From NCBI GenBank assembly GCA_965283955.1, contig CBDIQW010000001.1:1240001-1304000 (forward strand): a stretch of 64,000 nt of DNA, written 5' to 3'. Numbering within the stretch: position 1 is the first letter of the stretch; each line of letters opens with the position of its first letter. The position numbers and the translations under genes were made by a program. This stretch comes from Emticicia sp965283955. Lineage in GTDB: Bacteria > Bacteroidota > Bacteroidia > Cytophagales > Spirosomataceae. Positions 16,527 through 26,382 of this stretch are shown here, in pieces. Below the pieces are notes generated by a model, which made no database searches, was not told the DNA's origin, and saw only the letters and a program-made list of their open reading frames with translations.

Positions 16527-19517
16527 ATGAACAAATACTTTAACAATTGGAAAGTCTTGACTGCGGCAAATGTCCAACGCATGGCTTACAGCAAGAGTAT
16601 CGTTTCGGTATTGCTTGCGGTAATGCTCACAAGCGTGGCTTTTGCACAAAAAACAGTTAGCGGAAAAGTTACTGACCTAACTGATGGTTCTCCATTACCA
16701 GGAGTAGCAATTGCAGTAAAAGGAACAACAACAGGTACACAAACCGATGCCAGTGGTAGCTACCAAGTGGCCGTACCAGCCAATGCAACATTGGTTTTCA
16801 GTTTTATTGGTAAAGCAACTCAAGAAATTGCGGTGGGCAATCGCTCAACAATTGATGTGAAATTGGTTGATGACAATAAAATTTTACAAGAAGTTGTAGT
16901 GGTAGGTTACGGTACACAAAAGAAAAAAGATTTGACAGGTTCGATTACTTCAATCACGTCTAATGACTTCGTAAAAGGAAACATCGCTACGCCTGAGCAA
17001 TTGGTTTCGGGTAAATTGGCGGGTGTACAAATCACCTCAAATGGTGGAGCTCCGGGCTCGGGTAGCCGTATCCGTATTCGTGGTGGTTCGTCGTTAAGTG
17101 CCAGCAATGACCCACTTATCGTAATTGATGGAATTCCGCTCGATAATAGTAATGTTTCGGGTGCTGCTAACCCATTGAGTTTTATCAATCCGAACGATAT
17201 TGAATCGTTCAATATCTTGAAAGATGCCTCAGCAGCAGCTATTTATGGTTCACGTGCGGCCAATGGTGTAATCATTATCACAACCAAAAAAGGAAGCAAA
17301 AAAGACAAGCTCAATGTGGCGTTTAGTACATTGTTTTCGTCGGCTTCAAGAGTAAATAACGTTGATGTACTTACAGCCGATGAGTTTAGAACAGCCGTGA
17401 ATACTTACGGAACTGCTACCCAGCAAAAACTTATGGGTAATGCCAACACCAACTGGCAAGACCAAATCTTCCGCACGGCATTGAGCAGCGATAATAATTT
17501 GAGCGTAACGGGTAATTTGAACCTAATGCCTTACCGTGTATCGGTAGGTTATACCAAACAAAACGGTATTTTGAAAACTTCGTCGATGGACAGAACTTCG
17601 GCTTCGGTTGGACTTACGCCTACTTTCTTGAAATCTAACTTAAAAGTTGATATTAACTTCAAATATTCATCAACCAAAAGCAATTTTGCTGATGAAGGAG
17701 CTATCGGAAGTGCGATGGGTTTTGACCCAACTCAAAATGTTTATGCCGAAAACAAATTCGGTGGTTATTTCCAATGGTTGGCACAAAACGGCGATTTGGC
17801 TGGTTTAGCTCCAGTAAATCCACTGGCTTTATTGAATCTAAAAAGTAATATCGGAACGTTGAATCGTATGATTGGAAATATCCAAGCTGATTATAAATTC
17901 CACTTCTTCCCTGACCTTCGTGCTGTTTGGAATATTGGTTTCGACCGCTCAAATACTCAAGGCGACCAAACAGAGTCGAACTTGCTTTCAGCTACATCTT
18001 TCACCAATCAAGGCTCGGTTGGTTATTATACCCAAACTCGTAATAACTTCACTAATCAGTTTTACTTAAACTACGTAAAAGACCTAAAAGGACAGTCGTT
18101 CAATATCATGGCGGGTGCTGAAAATCAAGGTTTTGTGAGAGAAAACGAAAACGGAACAACTTACGGAAATAGTGGAGTTGTGCCAATTTACTCATACTTC
18201 AAAACTGACTATGCTCTATTATCGTTTTTCGGTCGTTTGAATTATGCTTTGAATGATAAATATTTAGCCACCGTGACCATTCGTCGAGATGGGTCTTCTC
18301 GTTTTGCTCCAGAAAATCGTTGGGGAACATTCCCATCAGTGGCTTTGGCTTGGAAACTCAATAAAGAATTCAAAAACGATGAGATTTTCTCTGATTTAAA
18401 ACTCCGCTTCGGTTGGGGACTTACGGGTCAACAAGATTTATCAACGGGTGATTACCCTTACTTGAACGCTTACACCAAAGGTCAAGGCTTGAAGTATCAG
18501 TTTGGTGATAGATACTACGACGTACTTCGCCCAAATGCTTATGACCCAAATATCAAATGGGAACAAACGGCTTCTACTAACTTAGGTTTGGATTTTGGTT
18601 TGAAAAAAGCACGTATCTCGGGTAGCATTGATGTTTACCAAAAGAAAACTACCGATTTGATTAATGAAATCGACGTAGCGGCTGGCTCAAACTTCAGTAA
18701 TAAAGTAACAACCAACGTTGGAACACTCGAAAACAAAGGTCTTGAAGTGGTGATAAACTATACACCAATCATGAACAAAAACTTCAATTGGGATATTAGC
18801 GGAAACTTCACGTATAACGAAAGAAAAATCACGGCTTTGACCAAAGTTGACAACCCAACTTACGTAGGTGTTTTGGTTGGTAGCATCAGCGGGGGTGTAG
18901 GAAACTACGCACAAGTGCATTCAACTGGTTATGAGCCAAATACATTTTTTGTATATAAACAAGTATATGACGAAGCAGGAAAACCAATCGAAGGGCTTTT
19001 TGCTGACCTCAACAGCGATGGAAAAGTTACTGAATTAGACCGCTATCGTTACCAATCAGCTGTCCCTAAATATTTCTTAGGTTTCAGTTCACAGATGTCT
19101 TACAAAAAAGCAAGTTTAGGTTTTGTGATGCGTTCAAACATCGGCAATTATGCTTTGAATAATATTTACTCAAGCATGGCAACTTACCAAAACATTACGG
19201 GTGCGGGTAATTTCATCAATAACGTTTCGGCCAATGTTTTAGAAACAAATTTCAAAACTCGCACCGACCAAACAATTCTTTCAGATTATTACGTACAAAA
19301 TGCTTCATTCTTACGCATGGACAACTTGAACGTAGGTTATAATTTGAGCGATTTGTTTAAGGCGAAGAAAATCCAAGCTCAATTATCGTTTGTGGTGCAA
19401 AATGTATTCGTAATCACGAAATACAAAGGTTTAGACCCAGAAATTACTGATGGTATCGACCGTCAAATCTATCCAAGACCACGCACTTATTCGGTAGGCT
19501 TAAACATCAACTTCTAA
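16527..19517 (+). CDS. susC: SusC-type TonB-dependent outer-membrane glycan transporter
   Basis: A 996-aa SusC/RagA protein. After the signal peptide (cleavage near AFAQ, residue 41) comes a carboxypeptidase-D-like Ig domain (about 42-115, VSGKVTDLTDGSPLPGV), then EVVVVGYGTQKKKDLTGSI, the start of the plug domain (about 122-230, with IRIRGGSSLSASNDPL and YGSRAANGVI), and a beta-barrel ending in RTYSVGLNINF with terminal Phe. It imports oligosaccharides together with SusD using TonB energy. ATG at 16527 gives a long signal peptide; ATG at 16581 would give a more usual one. SusD follows after 13 nt. Confidence 0.93.
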   Translation: MNKYFNNWKVLTAANVQRMAYSKSIVSVLLAVMLTSVAFAQKTVSGKVTDLTDGSPLPGVAIAVKGTTTGTQTDASGSYQVAVPANATLVFSFIGKATQEIAVGNRSTIDVKLVDDNKILQEVVVVGYGTQKKKDLTGSITSITSNDFVKGNIATPEQLVSGKLAGVQITSNGGAPGSGSRIRIRGGSSLSASNDPLIVIDGIPLDNSNVSGAANPLSFINPNDIESFNILKDASAAAIYGSRAANGVIIITTKKGSKKDKLNVAFSTLFSSASRVNNVDVLTADEFRTAVNTYGTATQQKLMGNANTNWQDQIFRTALSSDNNLSVTGNLNLMPYRVSVGYTKQNGILKTSSMDRTSASVGLTPTFLKSNLKVDINFKYSSTKSNFADEGAIGSAMGFDPTQNVYAENKFGGYFQWLAQNGDLAGLAPVNPLALLNLKSNIGTLNRMIGNIQADYKFHFFPDLRAVWNIGFDRSNTQGDQTESNLLSATSFTNQGSVGYYTQTRNNFTNQFYLNYVKDLKGQSFNIMAGAENQGFVRENENGTTYGNSGVVPIYSYFKTDYALLSFFGRLNYALNDKYLATVTIRRDGSSRFAPENRWGTFPSVALAWKLNKEFKNDEIFSDLKLRFGWGLTGQQDLSTGDYPYLNAYTKGQGLKYQFGDRYYDVLRPNAYDPNIKWEQTASTNLGLDFGLKKARISGSIDVYQKKTTDLINEIDVAAGSNFSNKVTTNVGTLENKGLEVVINYTPIMNKNFNWDISGNFTYNERKITALTKVDNPTYVGVLVGSISGGVGNYAQVHSTGYEPNTFFVYKQVYDEAGKPIEGLFADLNSDGKVTELDRYRYQSAVPKYFLGFSSQMSYKKASLGFVMRSNIGNYALNNIYSSMATYQNITGAGNFINNVSANVLETNFKTRTDQTILSDYYVQNASFLRMDNLNVGYNLSDLFKAKKIQAQLSFVVQNVFVITKYKGLDPEITDGIDRQIYPRPRTYSVGLNINF

Positions 19518-19530
19518 TTCTAAATTTCAA

Positions 19531-21075
19531 ATGAAAAATATATCTAAAAAATTAATAGCCGTTTTAGCACTGATTTTCGTGATGGGGTCGTGCAAAGACT
19601 TAGATACGAAGCCTTATGTGGGGCAAGTTTCAGAATTGGTTTATCAAGATGCCAATAACTACAAAGAGATTTTGGCAAAATTATACGCAGGTTTGGCGGT
19701 TTCAGGTATCAAACCAAAAGATGATGATGTAGATTTGAAAAACTTCGATGGTGGTTTTCAAGGCTATATGCGTGTATATTGGTACTTGCAAGAATTTACG
19801 ACCGATGAAGCAATCGTAGGTTGGGGCGACCCAGGTTTGCCTGATTTACACAAAATGTCTTGGACAGCCTCAAATGGTTGGTCATCAGCATTTTATTCAA
19901 GAATTTTATTTCAAGCAGCAGTTGCCAACGAATTTTTGCGTGAAACTACTGACGCTAAATTGAGCAGTCGTGGAATAGCTAATTCACAAGACATTAAAAA
20001 CTATCGTGCTGAAGCTCGTTTCATTCGTGCCTTGGTTTACTCGCACGGTATCGACCTTTTCGGAAGTTTACCACTCGTAACCGAAAACGATAAAGTAGGT
20101 TCTGATTTGCCTAAACAGGCATCTCGTCAAGAATTATTCAATTACTTAGAAACCGAATTGAAAGCACTCGAAACCGAACTTCCTGATGCTCGCAAAAATG
20201 AATACGGTAGAGCCGATAAAGCTGCCGCTTGGATGGTTTTGGCTAAATTATATTTGAATGCAGAGGTTTATACTGGTCAGAAAAAATACAGCGAAGCAGC
20301 CCTTTATGCTAAGAAAGTAATTGATGCGGGTTATGTCTTAGAAAACAATTATCAGCACAATTTCTTGGCCGATAACAATCTTTCTACCGAAAATATTTTT
20401 GCCATCAACTATGATGGAAACGAAACCCAAACGTGGGGCGGAACTACAACCATTATTCACGCAGCCATTGGTGGAAGCATGAATGCCGCCGAGTTTGGTG
20501 TAGATGGCGGCTGGAGTGGCTTCCGTACAACCAAAGAATTTGTAGCTTTATTCAACGACAAAGCCGATAAACGTGCGATGTTCCACACGGCGGGTCAAGA
20601 ATTAGAAATCGAAGAAGTGGGTACTTTCTCGAACGGTTATGCCATTACGAAGTGGAAAAACGTAAAAAGAGATGGCAAAGCAGGTAAAAACCTTACACAT
20701 ACCGATACTGATTTTCCATTGTTCAGACTGGCTGATGCTTATTTAATTTATGCCGAAGCCGTTACTCGTGGCGGAAGTGGCGATGCTACTTTGGCTCTCA
20801 GTTTAGTAAACTCCCTTCGCAAGCGTGCAGGTGCAGCCAACCTTTCTTCATTGACACTCGACAATCTTTTGGCGGAGCGTGGCCGTGAATTATACTGGGA
20901 AGCAACTCGCCGCACGGATTTAATTCGTTTCGGCAAGTTTACAACGGGCTACAACTGGGCTTGGAAAGGCGGAATCAAAGCAGGAAAAGACGTAGAAACT
21001 TTCCGTACAGTATTCCCATTAGCGGCCTCTGACCTTATTGCTAACCCTACTTTGAAGCAAAATACAGGATATTAA
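19531..21075 (+). CDS. susD: SusD/RagB-type glycan-binding lipoprotein
   Basis: A 514-aa lipoprotein: signal peptide with lipobox VMGSC (Cys21). SusD features include the N-terminal TPR-like part (NYRAEARFIRALVYSHGIDLFG, 165-186), LARLYLNAEVYTG-like helices, and the C-terminal RAGAANLSSLTLDNLLAERGREL with WEATRRTDLIRFGKF. SusD caps the SusC barrel at the cell surface and helps capture the glycan. It lies 13 nt after susC in the same operon. Confidence 0.93.
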   Translation: MKNISKKLIAVLALIFVMGSCKDLDTKPYVGQVSELVYQDANNYKEILAKLYAGLAVSGIKPKDDDVDLKNFDGGFQGYMRVYWYLQEFTTDEAIVGWGDPGLPDLHKMSWTASNGWSSAFYSRILFQAAVANEFLRETTDAKLSSRGIANSQDIKNYRAEARFIRALVYSHGIDLFGSLPLVTENDKVGSDLPKQASRQELFNYLETELKALETELPDARKNEYGRADKAAAWMVLAKLYLNAEVYTGQKKYSEAALYAKKVIDAGYVLENNYQHNFLADNNLSTENIFAINYDGNETQTWGGTTTIIHAAIGGSMNAAEFGVDGGWSGFRTTKEFVALFNDKADKRAMFHTAGQELEIEEVGTFSNGYAITKWKNVKRDGKAGKNLTHTDTDFPLFRLADAYLIYAEAVTRGGSGDATLALSLVNSLRKRAGAANLSSLTLDNLLAERGRELYWEATRRTDLIRFGKFTTGYNWAWKGGIKAGKDVETFRTVFPLAASDLIANPTLKQNTGY

Positions 21076-21077
21076 CA

Positions 21078-21108
21078 ACCCAACCCTCCCCAATGGGGAG
21101 GGTTGGGT
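21078..21108. repeat. GC-rich stem-loop between susD and susE
   Basis: A perfect 14-bp stem (ACCCAACCCTCCCC / GGGGAGGGTTGGGT) with an AAT loop, starting 3 nt after the susD stop. It lacks a T run. It is a relative of the AGCCCCC/GATGGGGG elements and could lower or stabilise expression across the operon. Confidence 0.65.
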
Positions 21109-21138
21109 GGGGTTCAACATCAAACAAATTCAAAAAAT

Positions 21139-22458
21139 ATGAAAACATTCAATAAATTATTTCTTTTCGGGCTGGCTGTCTTGTTTGCGTGGGGCTGCGA
21201 AAAAGAAGAAGAACGAGCAATTTTAAGCACGGGTGCAGCTCCTGTCGTGACGCTTTCAAGCAAAAGCGTTGTTTTGAATAAAGATAATGCCACCAAAGAG
21301 GCACTAACTATCTCATGGGCAGCCGATTATGGTTTTAGTGCAGCAGCTACCAACACCATTTTGATTGATAAAAAAGGCGGAAATTTCTCAAAAGCATCGA
21401 CCATTACGGCTGGCTCTGACCTAAAGAAAACCTTTACAACTGCTGAGTTAAACGGCATTTTATTGGGACTTGGACTTGCCCCTGGCACACCTGCCGACAT
21501 CGACATCAAAATAACTGCTACGATGGGAGCTGCTACGGTATTGAGTTCGACAGTAAGTAGCCTTACAGCCACTCCTTATCTTGATAAATTAGACCTTAGC
21601 TCAACTTGGGGTGTAGTGGGAAGTGCCACAACCAATGGTTGGGATGGCCCTGATATGCCATTTTACAAAACCGATGTGCCAAATGTATTTGTAGCGTATG
21701 TAACGTTGAAAGACGGTGAAATCAAGATTCGTGAAAACAACAACTGGGCAGTAAATTATGGTGGAACCAATGGTGTGTTAAAAAAAGATGGTGATAACAT
21801 TGTCGTAAAAGCGGGTACTTATAAAATCACTTTTAATCCAGTTGCCTTGACTTATAAAGTTGAAAAATACTCTTGGGGAATTGTAGGAAGTGCTTACAAT
21901 AACTGGGGAGCAACGCCTGACGCACCACTCAACTACGACCCAAGCGTTGACCTTTGGGCGGGTGTAGTGACGCTCGTTGATGGAGACATTAAGATTCGCA
22001 AAGACAATGACTGGGGCCTAAATTATGGTGGTTCAAACGGTGTATTGAAAGAAAACGGCGATAATATTACGGTGAAGAAAGGAACGTATTTGATTACGGT
22101 AGATTTCAAAACTATGAAATATACGATTACAAAATATGCTCCGTGGGGAATTGTGGGCGATGCAACTGCCACAGGTTGGGGCGAAAAACCTGACCAAAAA
22201 TTTAGCTATGACCTCAGCACCGAAACTTGGTACCTGAACAATGTAGTACTGAAAGATGGCCAAATTAAATTCAGATTGAATGATGATTGGGGCGTAAATT
22301 ATGGTTCAGCCAATAGCACCGAACCAGACCCGATTGCGGCAAGCGGAGCATTGAAAGACGGTGGTAAAAACTTTGGCGTAAAAGCGGGTACTTGGAATTT
22401 CGTCTTAGATGTAAAAGACCCTGCCAAGCCAACTTACAAAGCCACAAAGGTTAAATAA
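21139..22458 (+). CDS. susE: SusE/SusF-type outer-membrane starch-binding lipoprotein
   Basis: 439 aa from the ATG at 21139, which directly precedes a lipoprotein signal (MKTFNKLFLFGLAVLFAWGC, Cys20). An N-terminal SusE Ig domain (about 25-150) is followed by three repeats of a roughly 95-residue glycan-binding module, each starting WGVVGSAT/WGIVGSAY/WGIVGDAT and containing KIRENNNWAVNYGGTNG-type segments (NNW, NDW, DDW) with the aromatic residues that bind alpha-glucans. The first two modules also share the pattern GVLK-DGDNI-VK-GTY. It binds polysaccharide at the cell surface. An upstream in-frame start at 21103 runs through the GC-rich repeat and is unlikely. Confidence 0.9.
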   Translation: MKTFNKLFLFGLAVLFAWGCEKEEERAILSTGAAPVVTLSSKSVVLNKDNATKEALTISWAADYGFSAAATNTILIDKKGGNFSKASTITAGSDLKKTFTTAELNGILLGLGLAPGTPADIDIKITATMGAATVLSSTVSSLTATPYLDKLDLSSTWGVVGSATTNGWDGPDMPFYKTDVPNVFVAYVTLKDGEIKIRENNNWAVNYGGTNGVLKKDGDNIVVKAGTYKITFNPVALTYKVEKYSWGIVGSAYNNWGATPDAPLNYDPSVDLWAGVVTLVDGDIKIRKDNDWGLNYGGSNGVLKENGDNITVKKGTYLITVDFKTMKYTITKYAPWGIVGDATATGWGEKPDQKFSYDLSTETWYLNNVVLKDGQIKFRLNDDWGVNYGSANSTEPDPIAASGALKDGGKNFGVKAGTWNFVLDVKDPAKPTYKATKVK

Positions 22459-22483
22459 CATCATCATAGGTTTAAAAATTCAG

Positions 22484-22516
22484 AATCTGCATAACGTTTG
22501 TTATGCAGATTTTTTT
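22484..22516 (+). terminator. Intrinsic terminator after susE
   Basis: AATCTGCATAAC pairs perfectly with GTTATGCAGATT (loop GTTT), followed by six T. It ends the susCDE transcript, so the esterase and amylase genes either rely on read-through or have a separate promoter. Confidence 0.88.
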
Positions 22517-22587
22517 GAGTCTTTGCATAGAAAATACCGTTCTTATTCTACTTATAACCAACACTTTAACCTATTTTAACAATAAAA

Positions 22588-23502
22588 ATGAAAGCTATCA
22601 TCAAGGTTCTTCTATTTTGTTTTTTCGCACTCAACTCGTATGCACAAGAAGTATCAAGCGGACGATTGGAAAGACAAACTGATTTTCAATCGAAATATGT
22701 TGCTGCCCGAAATGTAGATGTCTGGCTACCGAAAAACTACGACGGTAAAAGCAAGTTTTCGGTGCTTTACATGCACGACGGCCAAATGCTTTTTGATGCC
22801 GCCAGCACTTGGAATAAACAAGCTTGGGAAGTAGATGATGTCATGACGAAATTACTGGATGAAAAATCCATTCAAAACTGCATTGTGGTAGGTATTTGGA
22901 ATATCGCAGCTAATCGACATTCCGATTATTTTCCACAAAAACCCTTTGAAATGCTAAGTCAGGCTCAACAAGATTCTATCTATAAAGCTACTCGTGGAAA
23001 AACCCAAGCACTTTTTGCAGGCAAAATCAATTCTGATAATTACTTAAAATTCATCGTAGAAGAACTCAAACCTTTCATTGATAAAAAATACGCTGTTTTC
23101 ACCGACCAAAAACATACATTTATTGGTGGCTCAAGCATGGGCGGATTGATTTCGATGTATGCCATTTGTGAATACCCAAAAGTTTTTGCGGGTGCAGCTT
23201 GTTTGTCAACGCATTGGGTTGGCACTTTTTCGGCCGAAAACAATCCCATTCCAGCGGCATTTTCGCAATACTTACAACTACTTTTACCTTCACCCAAAAA
23301 TCATAAAATCTATTTCGATTACGGCACCAAAACCTTAGATGCTCTGTATAAACCTTTCCAAGAAAAGGTCGATGCCGTTATGCAATCAAGAGGATTTTCT
23401 GATAAAAATTGGCTTACAAAAGAGTTTATCGGTGCCGACCATTCAGAAAAATCTTGGAATCAACGTCTTGATATTCCTCTAAAATTCTTATTAAACAAAT
23501 GA
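22588..23502 (+). CDS. Secreted alpha/beta-hydrolase esterase (esterase D/PF00756 type)
   Basis: A 304-aa protein with a signal peptide (to SYAQ, residue 20), the conserved VDVWLPKNYDG and VLYMHDGQMLFD starts, the nucleophile elbow GGSSMGG (Ser183) and a catalytic His in GADHSEKSW near 286. Relatives hydrolyse ester groups on carbohydrates or siderophores. Its stop overlaps the start of the GH13 amylase (ATGA, 4 nt), so it is co-translated with it and probably removes ester groups such as acetyl from the glycan; that is inference. Confidence 0.85.
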   Translation: MKAIIKVLLFCFFALNSYAQEVSSGRLERQTDFQSKYVAARNVDVWLPKNYDGKSKFSVLYMHDGQMLFDAASTWNKQAWEVDDVMTKLLDEKSIQNCIVVGIWNIAANRHSDYFPQKPFEMLSQAQQDSIYKATRGKTQALFAGKINSDNYLKFIVEELKPFIDKKYAVFTDQKHTFIGGSSMGGLISMYAICEYPKVFAGAACLSTHWVGTFSAENNPIPAAFSQYLQLLLPSPKNHKIYFDYGTKTLDALYKPFQEKVDAVMQSRGFSDKNWLTKEFIGADHSEKSWNQRLDIPLKFLLNK

Positions 23503-25343
23503 AAAAAATTTATTTCCTTTTATATCTCTGCTGCTTTCACTTCGTAGGAAATGCTCAAATTCAACACGTTGAGCCACTAAATTGGTGGGTAGGCTTGAAA
23601 AACCCCAACCTACAATTATTGATTCACGGTGAAAATATTTCCGAAACTCAACCCTTTATCAATTATGCTGGAGTAAGCATCAAAAAAGTCAATAAAGCCG
23701 ATAGTAAAAACTATCTTTTCCTTGATTTAGTAATTGCCAAAACCACCAAGGCGGGCAATTTCACTATCAATTTTAAGAAAGCAGGCAAAATTGTTTATAC
23801 GTACAATTACAGTTTATTACCTAAGCAACAAGCTTCGGCTCAAATGCGTGGGTTTAATTCTTCCGATGTTATTTACCTCATCACACCCGACCGCTTTGTG
23901 AATGGCGATTACTCAAATGATGTAGTGGCGGGAATGAAAGAATCCAAAATTAATCGTGGTTTTGATGGCGGACGCCACGGCGGTGATATTAGAGGCATGA
24001 TAAACAGCCTTGAGTACATTTCCAACATGGGTTTTACGGCCATTTGGCCAACGCCTGTGCTTGAAAATAATATGTCGGGTTACTCTTATCATGGCTATGC
24101 CATTACGAATCATTATAAAGTTGACCCACGATACGGCACGCTCGATGATTACAAAGAACTCTCGACCAAAGCCCAACAAAAAGGAATTAAATTAATTTTT
24201 GATGAAGTGCTAAATCATACTGGCCACGGATACTGGTGGACCGATGATTTGCCCTTTAAAAACTGGCTTAATTATTCCGACACCAAAACTTCTACCAATC
24301 ATCGACGCACAGTCAATCAAGACCTTTATGCCTCAGATTATGACAAAGCGTTTATGAAAAAAGGTTGGTTTGATAGAATGATGCCCGACATGAACGGAGA
24401 AAACCCTTTCATGGCTAACTACCTGATACAGAACACAATCTGGTGGATTGAAACCCTTCAATTGGGTGGAGTTCGACAAGATACTTATGGATACTCGGAC
24501 AAAACTTTCTTGAAAAACTGGAGTTGTGCCATCATGAACGAATACCCCAATTTTAGCATGGTTGGTGAAGAATGGAGTGTAAACCCGCTCATAACTTCGT
24601 ACTGGCAAAGAGGCAAGAAAAATGCCGATGGTTATGATGGTTGCCTTACGAGTATCATGGATTTTCCGCTTCAAGAAGCACTCGTCAATGCACTCAAAGA
24701 AAAAGAAACTTGGGGAAAAGGTTTGGTAGTTTTGTATGAAGCATTAGCGAATGATTTTGTGTATGCCGACCCATCGAATATTCTGATAATGGGGGATAAT
24801 CACGATATGGACCGTATTTTTACGCAACTCAACGAAGATGTTGACCTTACTAAAATGGCACTGGGCTATTTGCTTACTACACGTGGAATACCTCAAATTT
24901 ATTATGGAACAGAGGTTTTGATGCAAAACACAGGGCATCATAAAGTTGATGGACTGATTCGTTCGGATTTGCCAGGTGGTTGGAAAGAAGATACTGCGAA
25001 TGTTTTCACCGAAAAAGGCCTTACAGAAGCACAAAAAAGCACCAAAGCATATTTGAAGCAACTGCTAAACTGGCGGAAAAATAACTCAGTCATTGCCAAT
25101 GGGAAAACGCTACATTTTGCTCCTTTTGATGGAATTTATGTCTATTTTAGATACGATAACCAGAAAACGGTTATGGTTGTGATGAATAAAAACGAAAAAT
25201 CTACAAAACTTAGTACTGAGCTTTTTGATGAAATATTGAGGGATAAAACTTCAGCGAAAAATGTTCTAAATAACGAAACTCAAACCTTGAAAAATGGCTT
25301 AACGATTTCACCAAAATCAACGATGATTTTTGAAATTTTTTGA
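23499..25343 (+). CDS. GH13 alpha-amylase/neopullulanase (SusG/SusA-like)
   Basis: A 614-aa secreted enzyme with signal peptide (to GNAQ, 20) and an N-terminal cyclomaltodextrinase-type Ig domain (about 21-108, EPLNWWVGLKNPNLQLLIHG). GH13 regions: FDEVLNH (234-240), GGVRQDTY with nucleophile Asp328, MVGEEW with acid/base Glu357, and MGDNHD with the transition-state Asp436. GGDIRG and GIPQIYYGTE are also present. It hydrolyses alpha-1,4-glucosidic bonds in starch, pullulan or cyclodextrins, in the periplasm or on the surface. No lipobox Cys is seen in the signal peptide at the right place, so periplasmic is more likely than surface. Confidence 0.92.
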   Translation: MKKIYFLLYLCCFHFVGNAQIQHVEPLNWWVGLKNPNLQLLIHGENISETQPFINYAGVSIKKVNKADSKNYLFLDLVIAKTTKAGNFTINFKKAGKIVYTYNYSLLPKQQASAQMRGFNSSDVIYLITPDRFVNGDYSNDVVAGMKESKINRGFDGGRHGGDIRGMINSLEYISNMGFTAIWPTPVLENNMSGYSYHGYAITNHYKVDPRYGTLDDYKELSTKAQQKGIKLIFDEVLNHTGHGYWWTDDLPFKNWLNYSDTKTSTNHRRTVNQDLYASDYDKAFMKKGWFDRMMPDMNGENPFMANYLIQNTIWWIETLQLGGVRQDTYGYSDKTFLKNWSCAIMNEYPNFSMVGEEWSVNPLITSYWQRGKKNADGYDGCLTSIMDFPLQEALVNALKEKETWGKGLVVLYEALANDFVYADPSNILIMGDNHDMDRIFTQLNEDVDLTKMALGYLLTTRGIPQIYYGTEVLMQNTGHHKVDGLIRSDLPGGWKEDTANVFTEKGLTEAQKSTKAYLKQLLNWRKNNSVIANGKTLHFAPFDGIYVYFRYDNQKTVMVVMNKNEKSTKLSTELFDEILRDKTSAKNVLNNETQTLKNGLTISPKSTMIFEIF

Positions 25344-25357
25344 GCATAAATTTCAAT

Positions 25358-25397
25358 AAAAAAGTCCGAAATTCTGCAACAGGATTTCGGACTTTTT
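25358..25397. terminator. Bidirectional terminator after the GH13 gene
   Basis: AAAAAAGTCCGAAAT pairs with ATTTCGGACTTTTT. It serves the amylase operon and the convergent gene at 25434. Confidence 0.88.
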
Positions 25398-25433
25398 AAA
25401 GAACAGAATCGAAGTCTATATCGTCCATAAATC

Positions 25434-26189
25434 TTACTTTATAGCAGTTTTACTGATATTGGCTTCAAGCAAACGCATAGTTTTTTCTTGATAAAGCCTG
25501 ATTTTATCGGCATCTTCTTGTGGAGTATATTGTTTTTTGCTATAACGAACCTTTTCGAAAAGACTGATAGAACCATAAACTACACTGCGATTAGGGTCAT
25601 AGAGATGCGGGGCTATACGTAGATTTAACTCTAAAAGTATATCAATCGTTTTATCAAAAGTCCACCATGCTTCAGTACTATTATCGAATTGTTTAATGAC
25701 TTTGAGGCTGTCATTTTCTTCATCAAACTGAAAACCTAAGCTACTTTCATTTAGCCTACCTATTAAAGCATCTTTGACTTTTACTGCCGAAACATCATAC
25801 ATTCTTACAACTTTGGGGTCTTTCAAAATTTCGTTTTCGTATTTAAGTCTACGAATTTCATCTTGAGCTGTAATGAAATCTTTTTGAGTAGCTTGAAGGG
25901 ATTTATTGACATTAAACGCTGCTTCCTGCCATTTTTTACTTTCATAATCTAACTTTCTACTCAAATCCGTCTGAATATTTATTGAGTCACGAACGTCCGA
26001 AATAGTTTGATTGAGTTGTCGTAAATAATTATGTAGGTTTTTGTTTTCTTCAGTAAGCTGTGTATTTAGTTGTGTTACTGTTGATAATTTACTTTTAAGT
26101 TGTTTGGCAGTTCTATCTGTCTGAGCAAACGTAGTTATAGGATACAGCAAAACTATGCTTGCTATTAACAGCAATCTAAGGAGTTTCAT
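25434..26189 (-). CDS. Exported coiled-coil protein of unknown function (251 aa)
   Basis: Signal peptide (MKLLRLLLIASIVLLYPI...FAQ, to 23), then a long coiled coil (about 25-125) rich in Gln, Leu and charged residues, then a globular part (130-251) with aromatic segments AWWTFDKTIDILL. No family recognised. Likely periplasmic or peripheral to the outer membrane. No obvious partner nearby. Confidence 0.7.
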   Translation of the reverse strand: MKLLRLLLIASIVLLYPITTFAQTDRTAKQLKSKLSTVTQLNTQLTEENKNLHNYLRQLNQTISDVRDSINIQTDLSRKLDYESKKWQEAAFNVNKSLQATQKDFITAQDEIRRLKYENEILKDPKVVRMYDVSAVKVKDALIGRLNESSLGFQFDEENDSLKVIKQFDNSTEAWWTFDKTIDILLELNLRIAPHLYDPNRSVVYGSISLFEKVRYSKKQYTPQEDADKIRLYQEKTMRLLEANISKTAIK

Positions 26190-26382
26190 TTCTTTTTGGG
26201 TCTATTTGAACTTTAACATACAAATAAAATTATATTTTTTGTATTTTCAAAAAAAAATGAAAGCATTTTACACCACTAAGAACACCAATTAACAATAAAA
26301 TCAATACAGAAACTTTTGAGAATAGAGAGTTATCAACCTAATAATACGATACAAACAATATTACTCGATGAGATTTTATATC

